64,000 nucleotides of DNA. Origin: Tanypteryx hageni. Lineage: Eukaryota > Arthropoda > Insecta > Odonata > Petaluridae. Below the pieces are notes generated by a model. That model worked only from the letters and a program-made list of their open reading frames with translations, was not told the DNA's origin and did not search any database. Position 1 is the first letter of the stretch. Each line of letters starts with the position of its first letter. The translations under genes were made by a program, and so were the position numbers. Location: assembly GCA_028673005.1 (NCBI GenBank), contig CM054115.1, positions 57,063,407 through 57,127,406 on the forward strand. The letters run 5' to 3'. Positions 11,635 to 24,349 of the stretch are shown here, in pieces.

Positions 11635-11677
11635 ATATTCAGCATAGAACGCATGTGAGCGTTACTATGCTGAATAT
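11635..11677. repeat. Near-perfect 18 bp stem-loop
   Basis: ATATTCAGCATAG-AACGC, loop ATGTGA, then GCGTT-A-CTATGCTGAATAT. One unpaired A is the only defect. The 43 nt hairpin lies 120 bp outside the pogo-like element and is not part of its termini. Confidence 0.7.
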
Positions 11678-11984
11678 ATAATTAAGCGATAACATGTTTC
11701 AGTGTGTTTCTCGCACTTAAGAAAAATAATGGAAAAAAACAAAAAAATGGTTCGACGATAAATATGTACTTGGCGAAATACAACTTTTGTTTAAAAGAGA
11801 ATAAAGTATAAACTAAATCGATTTATTTCTCATAAATTCGAGACAGATCCATTCTTTACAATCTAATGTTAATGGTTATTGTTTTGAAGCGTTCAAACTT
11901 TGCGTCGTAAGGATCCACGCTATCTCAGCCTTTAATAATTTCTCGATTAACAGGAGTTTATAATGGAATTCCTTTTTTCTCATC

Positions 11985-12440
11985 CACCTTCTCTCATTTT
12001 CGAAGTTTCTCCTCTCCCTCCTTCTCTCCTTTCTCCCCCTCTCTCCCTTATTGCCTCCCCAACCCGACCCAAAACCTCTCCCCTCCCCTTTTACTCTCAA
12101 TATATTGCCTTCCCTAATTTCCACATCTAGACACCATTCTCACTCATTAAGGCACTTACCCAAATTCCCTCCTTAACTACCATCAAGATCACTCCTGTTC
12201 GCCTCTTCATCCCATCCATCCGACTACCGCCCCCGCTCAGCCCCAGTCCCCCCTCCGCCTACACAACAAACCTCCTTTATGAATATATCAAAGGTTTTCC
12301 TACGTCACTTCTCCCGCTTCCCCATCCTCCTACTCGCAACATCACTGCTTCCCTGCTCAAGTCTTCCCTTTGTTCATCCATCTTCTAAAATTTTACGACT
12401 CCGACGCTCCCTCGCGGATTCCACTGAAGGATAAAACGCG
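11985..12440 (+). repeat. Pyrimidine-rich tract 2
   Basis: CTCCCTCCTTCTCTCC-type sequence grading into C-rich unique DNA. No gene seen. Confidence 0.65.
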
Positions 12441-12889
12441 CATACATATGTATAGTCTGATCCTTACTACTCGATCGTCCGTTTACTCGGATTTCCCGAG
12501 GAAGAACCTATTTCCTTTCTTACGGCGAATCGAGGTTGCATGATTCGATATTTTTTTGTAAGTCGAACTTTTTGCTTTCCGCCGAGTTTTTAGCAATGGA
12601 AGTTTGATTGTGCATGTGATTCTATATGCGCTCATTCCAAGAATTGGAAAGCATAAGATGTTTCATGTCGACTCAGGAAAGAACAAAGAACAAAGGATGA
12701 ATAAATCGTTGCATGTTGACGATGGAGCCCGTATGTTACCCCACGTGGGACAATCTTTGCGTAATATCATGTTACACGGTATTTTACAGGAACACATGTA
12801 CAGCGCAAAACAAAAGTATATGGGCTAGAAACAATAAAAATGGGTTATTGATGAATTAATTGAAGGAAATAGCTACTAGCATTGTATTA

Positions 12890-13000
12890 ATTATTTTATT
12901 TATTTATTTATTTCTTAATACGGCGAGGTTGAGGCCATATGGCCCCTTCTTCCACCTAACCATTATGATACACAATATGATTAATTTAAATGTACAGAAT
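12890..13000 (-). mobile_element. LINE 3' end with (TTTA)n tail
   Basis: On the minus strand, GGTGGAAGAAGGGGCCATAT then GGCCTCAACCTCGCCGTATT is followed by an (AAAT)n tail (plus-strand TTTA repeats at about 12895-12915). This is the usual form of a 5'-truncated arthropod non-LTR retrotransposon 3' end. The clade is uncertain and the 5' limit is not resolved. Confidence 0.55.
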
Positions 13001-13529
13001 TCAATTCAAATCAATATAGTGAAATGAAAATCATTTCAAGGTATTCATAAATAATAAAAAATAAGCAGAGTACAGCACAAATATACACAAAGTAAAATAA
13101 TATAAAGTCATCATAGTGGAAAGACTGCCCAGTTTGCTGATGGATATAGTGATGTGCTGGTATTTAAGTGAAGGACAGAAGGAAAAATACAGAGGAAAAT
13201 ATTACATTCTTACGAGGACCTAATGCTGAAACTGATTCCTCGATTACTCATCGCAATTACATTGTTGCAATGTCCGTACACAACTTATCAATGCAGATAT
13301 TACGCGCATCGTTTTATTAACTGGTTGTTTTTTATGAAAAAGGAAAAATTCTTCTAACTTGAGAGAAAGATGTAAATTTTTAAGTGATGCATCGTACCGC
13401 TTAATTCCCCTAACAGCATCACAACAGATTTTCAATCATACTTTTTACGGTATTTCGACAAAGTATTACGATATTGCGAGGGTAAATACGGGTGTAACCA
13501 ACATGTTTTTGGATAAAATACCTCCGGGA

Positions 13530-13701
13530 AAACAGAACTCCGATTTTTTTCTTCCCAATCTATATCTAAACCTTCCATTGCTTTTTTGTTCTCTCGCCTT
13601 ATCGTTTAACACCCCTCTTTCTCTTTGCCCTCTTCGTCCAAGCTCTACAACGCAATCTTCCTTATCTCTCACCTCCGTCTCCTTTCTTTTTGCTCCCCTC
13701 T

Positions 13702-13743
<42 letters not shown>

Positions 13744-13850
13744 CGCGACTCCTGCTTTCCCATTCCTCCTAAAATCCAAAACACTTCTCCCTTCCAACGC
13801 TCCACACCTTCCTTCCTTTGTTCCGTCGACTACCAATATCCTTCCCTCGC
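13530..13850 (+). repeat. Pyrimidine-rich tract 3 with (TC)n microsatellite
   Basis: A (TC)n core at about 13706-13741 lies in a wider C/T-rich stretch. Reading frames through it (SLSLSL) are composition artefacts. Confidence 0.85.
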
Positions 13851-14199
13851 ACGAAAATGTTCCCATTTCGAAACCAAACCGCTCATTTACTCCGGAATCC
13901 GAAGCCTCTTCGCCAGCTCGCTCGACCGCATCAATCACCATGCCAACGGAACCGGTGCAAGGTGGGTAATGAAAGAGCCCCTCCTCCCTTCCCTCCCCCC
14001 TTCCCTAGAGTCAGGCAAACGATGGATTCGGACGCGGACGAGTGAAAAATCACGCCCGAGATTTTTCTTATGGTAGACAACAAAAAACGGTTAAGCCGAA
14101 GGACAGGGAAGAGCGACGGACGAAAACGGTTGTAATTTTCGCGTTCCGGTGTTTTTCTTTTGCCCGCCGTCACATGCGTCTCATTTTCCGTAAATGCAC

Positions 14200-15850
14200 G
14201 TTGGAGAAAATAAATAGGTCTTTCTTCCCCTATAAAATTGGAAAAACCACAAAAAATAAGTTATCGACCTCGCCTAGTAGTTTCCATTCATTTAATGATG
14301 TAGGTAACAACCCATGCGGCTATAATAAATTGGAGAAAATCTCGTTTTCAGCCACAAAGAGTACGTTCTCAGCGTTAATTTGACGTTTCTTGAAAGTGAT
14401 ACAAAATAAAACGTCGTTTAAATGCCCACACTTTAGGAGTATAATTGAATGCTGAACACCACACACAAGATATATCCTTCAGAATTCAGAAGGAAAAGCA
14501 CTTTTTGAAATTAAGCCTCACTCGGCCAAAAGGGGAAGATTCAACATCAATTAATTATTAAGGTATGATTACTACATGTTTTTCAATCAGGTAGGATCTG
14601 TCGGAGACAAACGACTAAATATTCATCGCGAAATTACGGATAACTTTCATTAGGGTGTACCATCTCTTGAAATACAACTGGAAGATGTTTTCTCTTGTAA
14701 TTTTTTAGTACAACAGTCTTTTTAAAGCGTATGATTCATATAATTTTGAATAAATGACATTTTTGTTATACGCTTATGCCATTCTACAAAAATAAACCGA
14801 TCTGTTTTGCAAAATAAAAAATAATCTTCCATCTAACTAGTTAACAGTCTCGCGGTATGACGTATTAATAAACCAATTAAGTTGCAAATAGGCTTCGCAC
14901 CATGACAATATCGGATGATGAAATGACAAGCACCGATGATTTCCACAGAAGGATTCCAAAAGGATATCGTTGCAGAGGCGCCGAAAACAACTTCGTTAAT
15001 TGAAGATTAATAAGGCTGTTTGTCCAGAGTTGGTAAAGAAGAATAAGAAATTCCTAAAACTACATGGAATGCCTTTCCCGCTATTTCTCTTCCTACATAA
15101 ATGTTATAAAATCCACATAAGGAATTTGAATAACACAATTCGAATGTAAAATTTACTCAACCACTAAGCATCCAATTAATTTATTGGCCCAGGAAAAATT
15201 GATAATTGATAAAATGTTTAATAAACAGTAATCACACTATTTACTATCACTTCACGCAGAACCTCAAAAATTCTCACCCAAGGAATCTAATTATCCTTTT
15301 GTGCTTAGAATATTGTCCCTATGTTTTATTTAAGGTATCTATATAAATATCGCTTTATATCCTTATCGTTCTATTGATCTTGCCAACAGGCCAAGAACCA
15401 AATTGCATTTTACATTTTAATAAAAAATAACTATATATAACTACAAAGAAAGTATTGATTTATTGCGTCAATTATCCACCAATAACTCAGAATCATTGAA
15501 AAAAGAGGGGAAACAAAAGAAAAATACAAAAACCTATCATTCTGCCGTCCTCCTCCATACTTCAAAGACAGTCGAATGAAATATAATCGCCAGATCATAT
15601 CGATTTTAATCACTAACTGACGTGAATTACTAACCTTTCTTTTGCAAAAAACGAGCTATTCTTTCGATTCATCCAAAAAAATAAGCCATCCGTCCAAGTG
15701 TGTTTACGTTTACGACTCATCTCATCCTTTCAAAACACATTCCATTGACTTCATCGGCCTGACCGGCTGAGCCGCATACCCATAATGCACTCAAGATCTC
15801 GGCGCAAGTGTGGGAGGAGGAGAAATCCAGCGCGCCTCCCAAATCGCCTC
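14200..15850. other. AT-rich stretch, no gene or repeat recognised
   Basis: 1.6 kb with only short random ORFs. No transposon ends, tRNA-like folds or microsatellites of note. Confidence 0.5.
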
Positions 15851-15889
15851 TAAATGATCTCTCCTGAAACATACCTCCGAAATAAGCTG

Positions 15890-16540
15890 CCCTCGACTAA
15901 ACACCCCTCAACACCGCCCACTCCCTCTCTGCCGCCCACTCCTTCTCTGCCGCCCCCTCTTTCTCTACCTCTCCTATTTCACTCCCTCCCCATCTTTCCC
16001 TCCCTCCCCTATCTCTCTTTCCCCTCTTTCTACTCATCCCCTTTTCTCTTCCCCATCTTTCTCTCCCTTCCCCTCTTTCTCTCCCTCCCCTCTTTTACTC
16101 CCTCCCCTGCTTCTCTCCCGCCCACTCTTTCTCTCCCTCCCCCTCCTTCTCTCCCTCCCCATCTTTCTCCCACTCCCCCTCCCCCTCTTTCTCTCCCTCC
16201 CCCTCTTTCTCTCCCTCCTCCCTTTCTCTCCCTCTCCATTTTTCACAACCTCCTTTTTCTTCCTCCCTCTTTCTCCCCCTCTTCCTCTTCCCTTTCTCTA
16301 CTTACCCCACTTTCTCTCCCTCCTCTCTTTCTCCTTATCCTCCTTTCTCTCCCTCTCCCCTTTCTCTCTCGCGCCCCACTTTCTCCCCATCCCGCCTTTT
16401 CTCCCCTCCCCCTTTCTCTCCCTCCCCCTCTCTTTCTCTCCCTTCCTCGATCCCTTTCTCTTCCTCTCCCTCCCCGCACTTTCTCTCCCTCCCCGCACTT
16501 TCTCTCCCTTCCCCACTTTCTCTCCTTCCTCTCTCCGCGT
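15890..16540 (+). repeat. C/T minisatellite, unit like CCCTCTTTCTCTCCCT
   Basis: About 650 bp of imperfect 14-18 bp pyrimidine units. It creates a 230-codon Pro/Leu/Ser frame on the plus strand and Arg/Glu/Gly frames on the minus strand. These follow from the repeat and are not treated as genes. Purine/pyrimidine mirror symmetry allows H-DNA-type structures. Confidence 0.9.
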
Positions 16541-16589
16541 GCCTAATTAAGGACAAACCTCTTCAACGCCAATCTAGCCGACTGGTGCG

Positions 16590-18480
16590 GTAATCGCGAA
16601 AATGACCCACGCACACGCGCGCCCCAAACACGTATTTTCATCTCAATCTCATCTTCATCTCTACACCTCTCCTGCCCACCTTCTCCGTTCAAGTTGCTCT
16701 CTCTCTCTCGAATTTTTATACTCTCCATTTTCCATCCATCCGCTACTAAATGACCGGTTTATCCTTAAGTATTCAGCTCTCGTTCACGTTTTAATCTGTT
16801 ATTTTATAAAAAAATTTGTATCCGATTTTGTATCATTTGGATACTCGGTTCTTATCGCAAGTATCGCTTGTTCTGTTATAAGCTTCACTTCATCCGTTTA
16901 ACGCAAAAAACCTAGGCGATTATGGGCTAATAATTTCTTGATAGTTCTATTCTATTCGCTATATAGTTTTATTTGTTGCAGAAAATTACGAATTTATTTA
17001 ATTAATTTTCGCAATATTATCGATGAAGCAGTTTTTACATCATTCCGATTCAGTTTTTCCACTTTTTCTGAATCATCCCGCATTTCACATAATTTTTTGT
17101 TTTCGGAGTATTTTCCTACGATGGGTTCTTTTCTGAGATTTAAATACAAATTTGAGAATTAATGCTTAGTTCCTTTTATCTCCTTTATTATTTTATGCTC
17201 TTTATTTCGTATGTTACTCTTTTTCCTTAGAATACATTAATTAAATAATTAATCTTCGCTCTATATCCACGACACGAATTTTCTTTGATATTTTTTTTCC
17301 TTTTGTCTTTCATAATCTCCATAACTCCCTGTCTTCTCTTTCTTCCTGAAGGTTAACTGTACCATTTTTTATCTCTGTGGAAAAACTTTTCTTTTTCATC
17401 TTTTCTTAATTTCACCCTAACCTTTTATCCTAATATTCCAAGAATGCTCCATCCTTCGCCTTTTGCTCCTCCTCTTTTTAAACTCTCGTCCAATATCGAT
17501 AGAAAGTGCAGAGTTATTTCAACCCATTTGAACACATACTCCTTTCTCTTCCCCTGGGCTTTTCTACGCTTCACTTATTCCCCTTTGATCTGTCCTTAAC
17601 TTCATCCCCACTTTACTTTTTCCGCTGTCACATTATCCCTCTCATTTCCTTTCACTCTTCGCCTTACATCCTGCACCTTTTCTATTACTCCTCTTTTTCC
17701 TCCCTAATAAAACGATTCCATCTCGTCTAATTTTATATTTCCATTTTTCTTTTTGTTTTACATTATGTATATATATTCATATGGTATCAGATCAAATACG
17801 AGACAAATGGGTTTAGATATAAGATGGGATTATCTATTGATTACTAACTACCCTCCTCTATTTCTCTTCCTCCAATTAAAATGAGAGAAGGGAAAATAAA
17901 AACCTTACTTTCGTTCCAATAAAGACTTTTGTGCTTTGCCTCTCTTTTTCTTTTCCTTTTTCTTCCATCCTTCTCTCTCTTCCTTCAAGTATCACTCACT
18001 TTTTATTAATTTCTTTCGCATCATGAAATTTCTCCTCCCACCCCTATCAGTTAACCCTTACTTTCTTCTCTAGTCACGTCTAGTATTCTCTCTTTCTCTC
18101 CCTCTCCTCCCAACTTTTTTTCCCTTTCCTCTAATCAATCTTCCCTCTCGCTTTCTCACTCACCGTCATCCTCCCTTTACTGTCTCTTTTACCACTCTTC
18201 CCTCTCATTCTTCGTACTTTCCGCCATCTTCTCCCTTAGCTTCCTCGCTCCGCCTTTAACCGTCAACTTCCTCTTCTCTATCCTTAACACGCCTGCCATT
18301 TAACCTTTTGCTCTAATATATCCCAGTATGCCTCTATAAACTCCACCCTCTGCGCGCAACTCCCTCACAAGCTGCGGTCTCCAATTCCGCCTTCACCCTC
18401 CCTCTCTCACCCACACCTTCTTTAGCATCCTCTAGCACCCACTTCAAACTTCTCGAATTAATTTTTTTTCCTCGCCGCGT
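16590..18480 (+). repeat. Long T/C-rich region
   Basis: 1.9 kb with strong pyrimidine excess on the plus strand and short CTCTCTC patches. Near 17345-17430 a block (GAAGGTTAACTGTACC, then TTTTTTATCTCTGTGGAAAA) resembles 40805-40850, so at least part is dispersed repeat. No gene recognised. Confidence 0.6.
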
Positions 18481-18489
18481 GTCAATTTT

Positions 18490-19034
18490 TCGCAAGAGAA
18501 AGTATCCTCCTCGCTACCAATTTACCGGCCTTGCATTTTTCGGCAAACTTTGTCGGAAGTTCGCTCTCGGAAGACAAGAATCGCCTAGGATTTTAGCTAA
18601 ACGTAGTTTTGCGTCTGATTAAGATGTATGTCCTTTCCGAAGTAATTGGCCATTTACGGGCAATGCTTTGTTACGACGGGAGAATTCTTCATCGAAATCT
18701 AGGAGGGGAGGTCACGTCAAAATGGCTGCACTTAGAGCAAATTGTTCAATTATATTCCTCTGCCCAAATATAGCTTTAATACATCTTCCTACATCCAAGA
18801 TGAGCGGTATTACTTTGTTGACATCCTTTGTAGATAATGCGTGAAAGAGAGCCGAAATTAGAAAATTATCCAAAAGAATCCGTAAGGCATAAGTGGTAGA
18901 GACACCGCCTGTGATCATTTTAAAAGTCGTTCTTTACCTTCCTAATACTTCACCAACCTCGTCAATCAGTTTACTACTCGAAAAAGATCTCTAACAGGAA
19001 ATGTGCAAATATAGTATTATACGGTGGGAACTCA
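18490..19034. other. Unique stretch without a gene
   Basis: 18530-18710 is non-repetitive, of higher complexity, and includes TAATTGGCCATTTACGGG. It could be conserved non-coding DNA, which needs a cross-species alignment to judge. Confidence 0.35.
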
Positions 19035-19475
19035 TTCTGGAGCAGGGCATCGAACCGAAATTTTTTTCGCTCCGGTTTTCGTTCCGGTTCACACAAAACA
19101 AAATATTTCGGTTTGGTTCCGGTTTTTCTCCAAGAACCACCATTGAACCGGTTCGAACCGGTTTTATTCGCTCCGACTGAAGTTTTTTGAGAAAATTTCA
19201 AGAGAATACCAAAATAATCTGTATTAATTAATGTTATTTTTATTTAAACCAAATGCGTCTTCATTATCGAAAGTCAAGAAGACAACAATAGATATACGCA
19301 CGAAACATCACGCAAGCGCCCCCTCCCACTATGTAACAAACAGTAAATCATTGTATGAATTCCCTTCTTACATTTTTCGTTATTCAACTTGTAAACGGAT
19401 CCTTTTATACGACTCCGTCTAATATTGTTCTATAGGAATTCAAAATTTAGTTTTACTTTCTCATATACGTTGTAT

Positions 19476-20230
19476 ATTTAGAAAGTATTATTATCGTGAA
19501 AAAATTCGACTTCGAGATTTTGGTGGACATACACGTTTTAGGTGTCCCTGAATCCATAAAAGGGGTTTTCGTAATGATGTCTGTCTGTCAGTCGGTCTGT
19601 TCGCTGTTCTCGGACTCAAACGCGTATATAAAATCGGATTATATATCGTATTTGTGCAATATATCATCTTTTGCAGAGCGTTTTTAATGAAAACGATATT
19701 GCACAAAAATAAAGGGTAGTTTATTCTTTGCGATTTTTAGAAAAATTTTATTTAGTGGATTTAAGGAATTCGGTTAAAATCAATCCCATTGTATAGACTG
19801 ATGTCACAAGTAATACTTTGTAGGTATTATGTCTCAAAAGGCCACTATATGGCGTCCAGTAACGTTCAAATGTACGCTAAGCTACCTTACCTAAGCTATA
19901 TGACGCCACGCCTCCACCTTGATCCACTCAAATCTTATTACAGCCTACACGGTTTAACTAAATCGAATGATATCCCATATTTGTGAATAATATCATTCAT
20001 AATAGACACTCTGAAGCGATGAACGATATTGCGCAACAATTAAGGGTACGATATTTTGAAACAAAATTCGATTAACTCAAAAATGGCTATAAGGATTTTG
20101 ATTAAAATCCATCCAGTTGTACAGACTTATGTCACAAATAATAATAACTAAGCCACATATCACAAAAAATTACTAAATATCGACCAGTGACATTAAAATA
20201 TACGCTAAACTACGGTTAACATTGATTAAT
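19476..20230. repeat. Family C outer-arm fragment followed by a ~330 bp diverged tandem duplication
   Basis: Starts with GTGAAAAAATTCGACTTCGA, as at 50610, then two related units share AACGATATTGC(A/G)CAA, AA(A/T)TAAGGGTA, TTAAAATC.ATCC and AGACT(G/T)ATGTCACAA(G/A)TAAT. The first unit is about 19650-19830 and the second about 19960-20150. No coding content is recognised. Confidence 0.55.
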
Positions 20231-20899
20231 AAGCGTTTATCTTTTATAAGCGCACTCAGTCGACCAAACGTATATACGTACATGAGAAAGTTTGTGTAAT
20301 GTATATTGCGTTGTTTAATTTCCTTTTTAGCTAGTACAAAAGCTATTAAAAATTTTATATATTTTTTATTCTTTAAATTGATGTAAAACCGTTGTTACTC
20401 TATCAAAAGTCAAGATTTATTTCATTTTACAATTCCAATATTCCAGATTCCAATATAAGCAGATACTTTTGTCATCATAATCAATTTACTCATGCACGTA
20501 CTTGAACAGGCACAATAATATTAATTCGCATTTTAATGTAGAATGGAACCCATAGAAAGTTGTTCAAAGAAGAGCTACTTAACTGTTTTAAGTATAATAA
20601 GATAGATCTTAATATTGCAAACACCATACGATATATAATTACATAAATTTTCTTAGGATGAGAAATATGTACACACAGTAACATTTAACAGGAGTAAGAA
20701 CACCACAAAAGCACGACTACGGACTGATCCTTTCTGGATATGTATTAGAGAAGACTACCAAAATATAAGGGTTCAATGCTTATGGGGAAGGGATGGAAGT
20801 TTATGGGGACAATAACCTCCAACTTGAAGCAAAATCCAAGTAAAAATCGTGAAACATTTTTACCCGGAACATTCCGCGGGCTCAGGGGGAGGGTACCAA

Positions 20900-21712
20900 G
20901 ACAATTAGACACACGGTCGGTTTTGCCTCCAGGCCGACTGCCAGTCCAGGACTGAACAGTTCGGCCTGAAGGCCAACTTCCCCACACATGGTTCAGTTTT
21001 GCCTTTAGGTCGACCTCGGGGCATTTTCTCAGTTTCATCGAGTTGTCGGTGTGAATGGTTCGTAATGGCAACCCTTGATGAATTATTATGTTACGCTGCC
21101 ATCGCATGTGTTGTAGGAAAAAGGAAATCAAAACGGATTTATTTTTCTGCTGCTGTATTTATTTCGATTATTATCTTTCGTAACTCGTACAAACTTTAGT
21201 TTTTAATTATAAATTAATCATTTTTGTTTTATTTTCCTTGTTATGTATATGTTAATATAATTCAAACGCTAATATGGATATATGAACATATGCATATTAC
21301 GTAAATAAAGCATTTGTAATATAAATGTATTCATGTTTATTTCCATTTTTTGTAGAACATAAATAATTTTGGTTTGGCTAAAAAAATCAATGTTTTCATG
21401 ATGTTATTTTCTTTTCTGCTTAATGAGGAAGTAAAATATTGGAATTGGTCTCGAAAAAATGCTAATTGGATTTTGGTCATGCTTTTCTTAAAAAAGCCCC
21501 ACTGTGTCGGGCGGCATTCAGTCCACGCCACACACGTGCGATAACAGCTCAGTTCAGTCCAATCTGTCAGTCGATCGCTTGCAGGTCCCACAGTCCGCCA
21601 GGCCTATATTTTGAACTGAATATTCCATCCGGCTTACGATAAACCGGATCAGTCCTGGCCTGTTTAGGCCGATCTGAAGGCAAAACTGACCGTGTGTGGG
21701 TGCCTTAAGTTC
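20900..21712. mobile_element. Nested inverted-repeat element (Harbinger-like ends suspected)
   Basis: The left side has ACACACGGTCGGTTTTGCCT, and the right side read backwards has ACACACGGTCAGTTTTGCCT. Both are followed by related GGCC-rich subterminal sequence containing CCAGGACTGA. Plus-strand codons from about 21066 read MATLDELLCYAAIACVVGKR, which may be a transposase N-terminal remnant but is not diagnostic. Exact ends and target duplication are unclear. Confidence 0.5.
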
Positions 21713-21969
21713 CTTTCCACTAGCCTCGTTTAACAGGGTTCTTGGAAACCTCAACAGGACGTATCCTTGATCCCTTCTCGCCCTTAATAAAGTCGTTTGT
21801 CTGTCTGTGTATTGAGACCCCCATGGAAAATCCCACCATTGAATCGACAGATATTATCACAAATAAAAATATTTTTTTCGGTTCGGGTTCGGTTTCAATC
21901 CAGTCAAAATAACGGTTTTTTTCGGTTTCGGTTTTCGGTTCTGGTTCGATGCCCTGTTCTGGATTATTT

Positions 21970-23100
21970 TCCACCATAGGTTTCGGATTATTTAACTGCC
22001 ATTCTTTTAGATATATCTAAGAAATAAATTACGTAACGTAATTTTTCAATAATATTTATAATCGCTATTTTGCTATATTTAAAGAAGGCATGTCAATTTT
22101 CTCTTTCCTGTGATTCAATTACGAAAATAAACAGCAATTTCCAAATTCTTCGTCACGCTCCGCGGCGCGCAAAGATGTGTGCGTTGAGTTCCGCAAAGAA
22201 AATGCGAGAAAAACGGCAGAATGAATTATGCAAAAACACGGTTTGAACTTGGCATTCCCCTTGCGGACTCATCAGAAGTCTCGATGTTTTATTAGTCCCT
22301 CTAGCTTCGTTTGTTCAGAAAGAGAGATGGAGAAGACAGAAACTATTCAAAAGGAGTTCCTCGTTGTTCAGGATTCAGATTGTATTTACACATTCCGTTG
22401 ACTATAAGGAAAAATAAAGATACAAACGGACAGGTTTGCACAATGAGGAAAAAACAAATCGAGGAGTCTCCTCCTCTCCTCAATTCAAGTAAAGATACTC
22501 GAATTTACCCACTCGTGTTTTTCGTCGTCGTCCTATATCCTTTTACGGGCGAAATCCATTTGATTTCCTGGCGGAGTTCGCCTCCCGCAACTTCTTTCGC
22601 CTTCGAACCCATCATTCAAATTGCTCCGAGCCTGCTGTCTCTTTTCCACGTTAGCACAGACTAACGCACTCTTGAGATAGCTGAGAATTATAGACTTGAA
22701 AGCTAAATGGATTTTGGATGAATTGAAAGGCGATCCTGGATCTTTCAAAATTGGAAAAGCGGTGGTAAAGTTTTTCGAAATTTCTGCTACCCATCCACAT
22801 AGAGCTTCCGATAAAGATTAGCATTTTCTGCTTAACCCTCAATATTTCGTAAGTGCGTAAAATCCTGACCCTTAATGCGAGACATGAAAAGTTTCAGTGT
22901 TGACATAAAATCTCGCAAATATAATGTATTCATCACTGAACTGGCCTGGCTACGCATTTGGCGCCAATGCGCAAAGTGGACGTGATCATTAAATCGGGAG
23001 GATCTTGAAACACTTAACATAGAAACACTAAGCATCAATTCGCCACATGTCGATGGCAGATTCGCCACATTTGGCGAGGGAATTGGATGCCGCCGATTTA
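21970..23100. other. Unique stretch, no gene recognised
   Basis: It has overlapping ORFs of 60-117 codons on both strands without domains or signal peptides. A 14 bp palindrome TTAGATATATCTAA lies near 22009-22022. Confidence 0.45.
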
Positions 23101-23139
23101 ATACTACAAGCATCGTTTTCTCCTGCCTGTTAGCACTTT

Positions 23140-23640
23140 TTATTTCATAAACGCACTAAAGATATTTTTTGGAAAATCGGAGAGCGTCAGGAGGGCCCAT
23201 TTAAGTAATATAGTACGTTTATACTATAAGCCAATAATCATTAGATTAGAAATCTAACATGTATAAGAGCTTGAATACACTTTTTTAAATTAATTATTGA
23301 ATAAATTACTTTATGTAATATAGTTATAATGCAGAAGAGTCTCAATAATCCGAGTCTCGTTAAAACGAGCTCCAGTGAAACGTTTTAATCTGCAATTGAA
23401 AACTATTTAGACGGAAAGGAGGTTTCATTAAACACCGTTGTACATATGTTGAGTTTTAAAAGTTTCTTTTTTAGAGCTTTTCGTCATTGCTGAAAAGCAC
23501 TTATTATCTTCGTGATGTCCGTCCGTACGCGTATATCAGGGAAGAATTGGCTGAACCGATTTCAACCAAATTTGGTAAAAGTGAAATCTGTACTCGAAAA
23601 TACGATGGGACGACAAAATGAAAGATGGAAATCTTAAATT
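23140..23640. repeat. Dispersed repeat with a second copy near 25900-26180
   Basis: Shares AAAGATATTTTTTGGAAAA-type sequence followed by TCGG(A/G)(A/G)AGCGT with 26045-26080. It also has a TCCGTCCGTACGC / CTGAACCGATTTCAACCAAA unit like those of the 7.1 kb array. Confidence 0.4.
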
Positions 23641-24349
23641 AATGAAACGCCAGATTAATCGATTCCCTTACCGAAAGTTATAGTCTCCATATTTTTCCGT
23701 CGTAATTATTCCTTTAGACACATTTTATTTTAGTCGCTATTCCACTTTTTGTCGTCAAATATCACAGATCGGTTATTTCGAACGATTTCACCATTTTCAT
23801 TTATCTATTTTTGGCCTCTCTTTATTGAGTCTTTTACATTTCATATGGCTGCCATAGTAATGAAATAGCTCTTCCTCACTTTCGTTACCTTTCATTTTCA
23901 TTTCATTTCATTTCCTTCAGCATCCGTGAACACAACGGGCATTTAAATATCTCTTCATTCCTACGTCGCACTCATCTTTGCTTTCGTCTTTCTTTTGTTT
24001 TTCTCTTTCTATTTGCTTCTGGTCCTCAAAATGCTCAGCTCGTTTATTTATTTCCGTGCAAATATAAACGAGTGACCTTTGGGAGAGATGGATTGCGATC
24101 GAATGTATTCTTTAGGTTGTCTTTATATTTAATAGATCGCGATTTATTAAATATAGAGATCGCTCAAATATTACATTTGAAAACAACGAATGTCGCTCAA
24201 GGCGCGATGAAAAATTTTGTTCGAATTTCCGAGCATGAGTTTCAAAAGAAGATGTTGCATAACATTTGTATTTTTATCGTTGTTAAGGAGATAAGATTTT
24301 TATTTCTTCCATCCAATGTTAGAGCAAACATACTCAATTAATTATAGCG

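Larger units (their letters stand above)
19043..21956. mobile_element. hAT-type element of 2.9 kb without transposase, containing nested elements
   Basis: The left end is CAGGGCATCGAACCGAAAT and the right end GGTTCTGGTTCGATGCCCTG. Both ends are followed inwards by CGGTT/CCGGTTC-rich subterminal repeats. Flanks are TTCTGGAG (19035-19042) and TTCTGGAT (21957-21964), a 7/8 match fitting an 8 bp hAT target duplication. No hAT coding sequence is seen inside. The interior holds a family-C outer-arm fragment with a diverged tandem duplication (19476-20230) and a second inverted-repeat element (about 20900-21712). Confidence 0.8.

Noticed and set aside
13625..13969. Overlapping Ser/Leu- and Arg/Glu-rich frames around the (TC)n run
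   Set aside because: Low-complexity artefacts of the pyrimidine tract on both strands.
15854..16546. 230-codon plus-strand frame rich in Pro, Leu and Ser, with Arg/Glu/Gly-rich frames opposite
   Set aside because: It follows exactly the C/T minisatellite units; several frames on both strands stay open for the same reason, and there is no domain or non-repetitive core.
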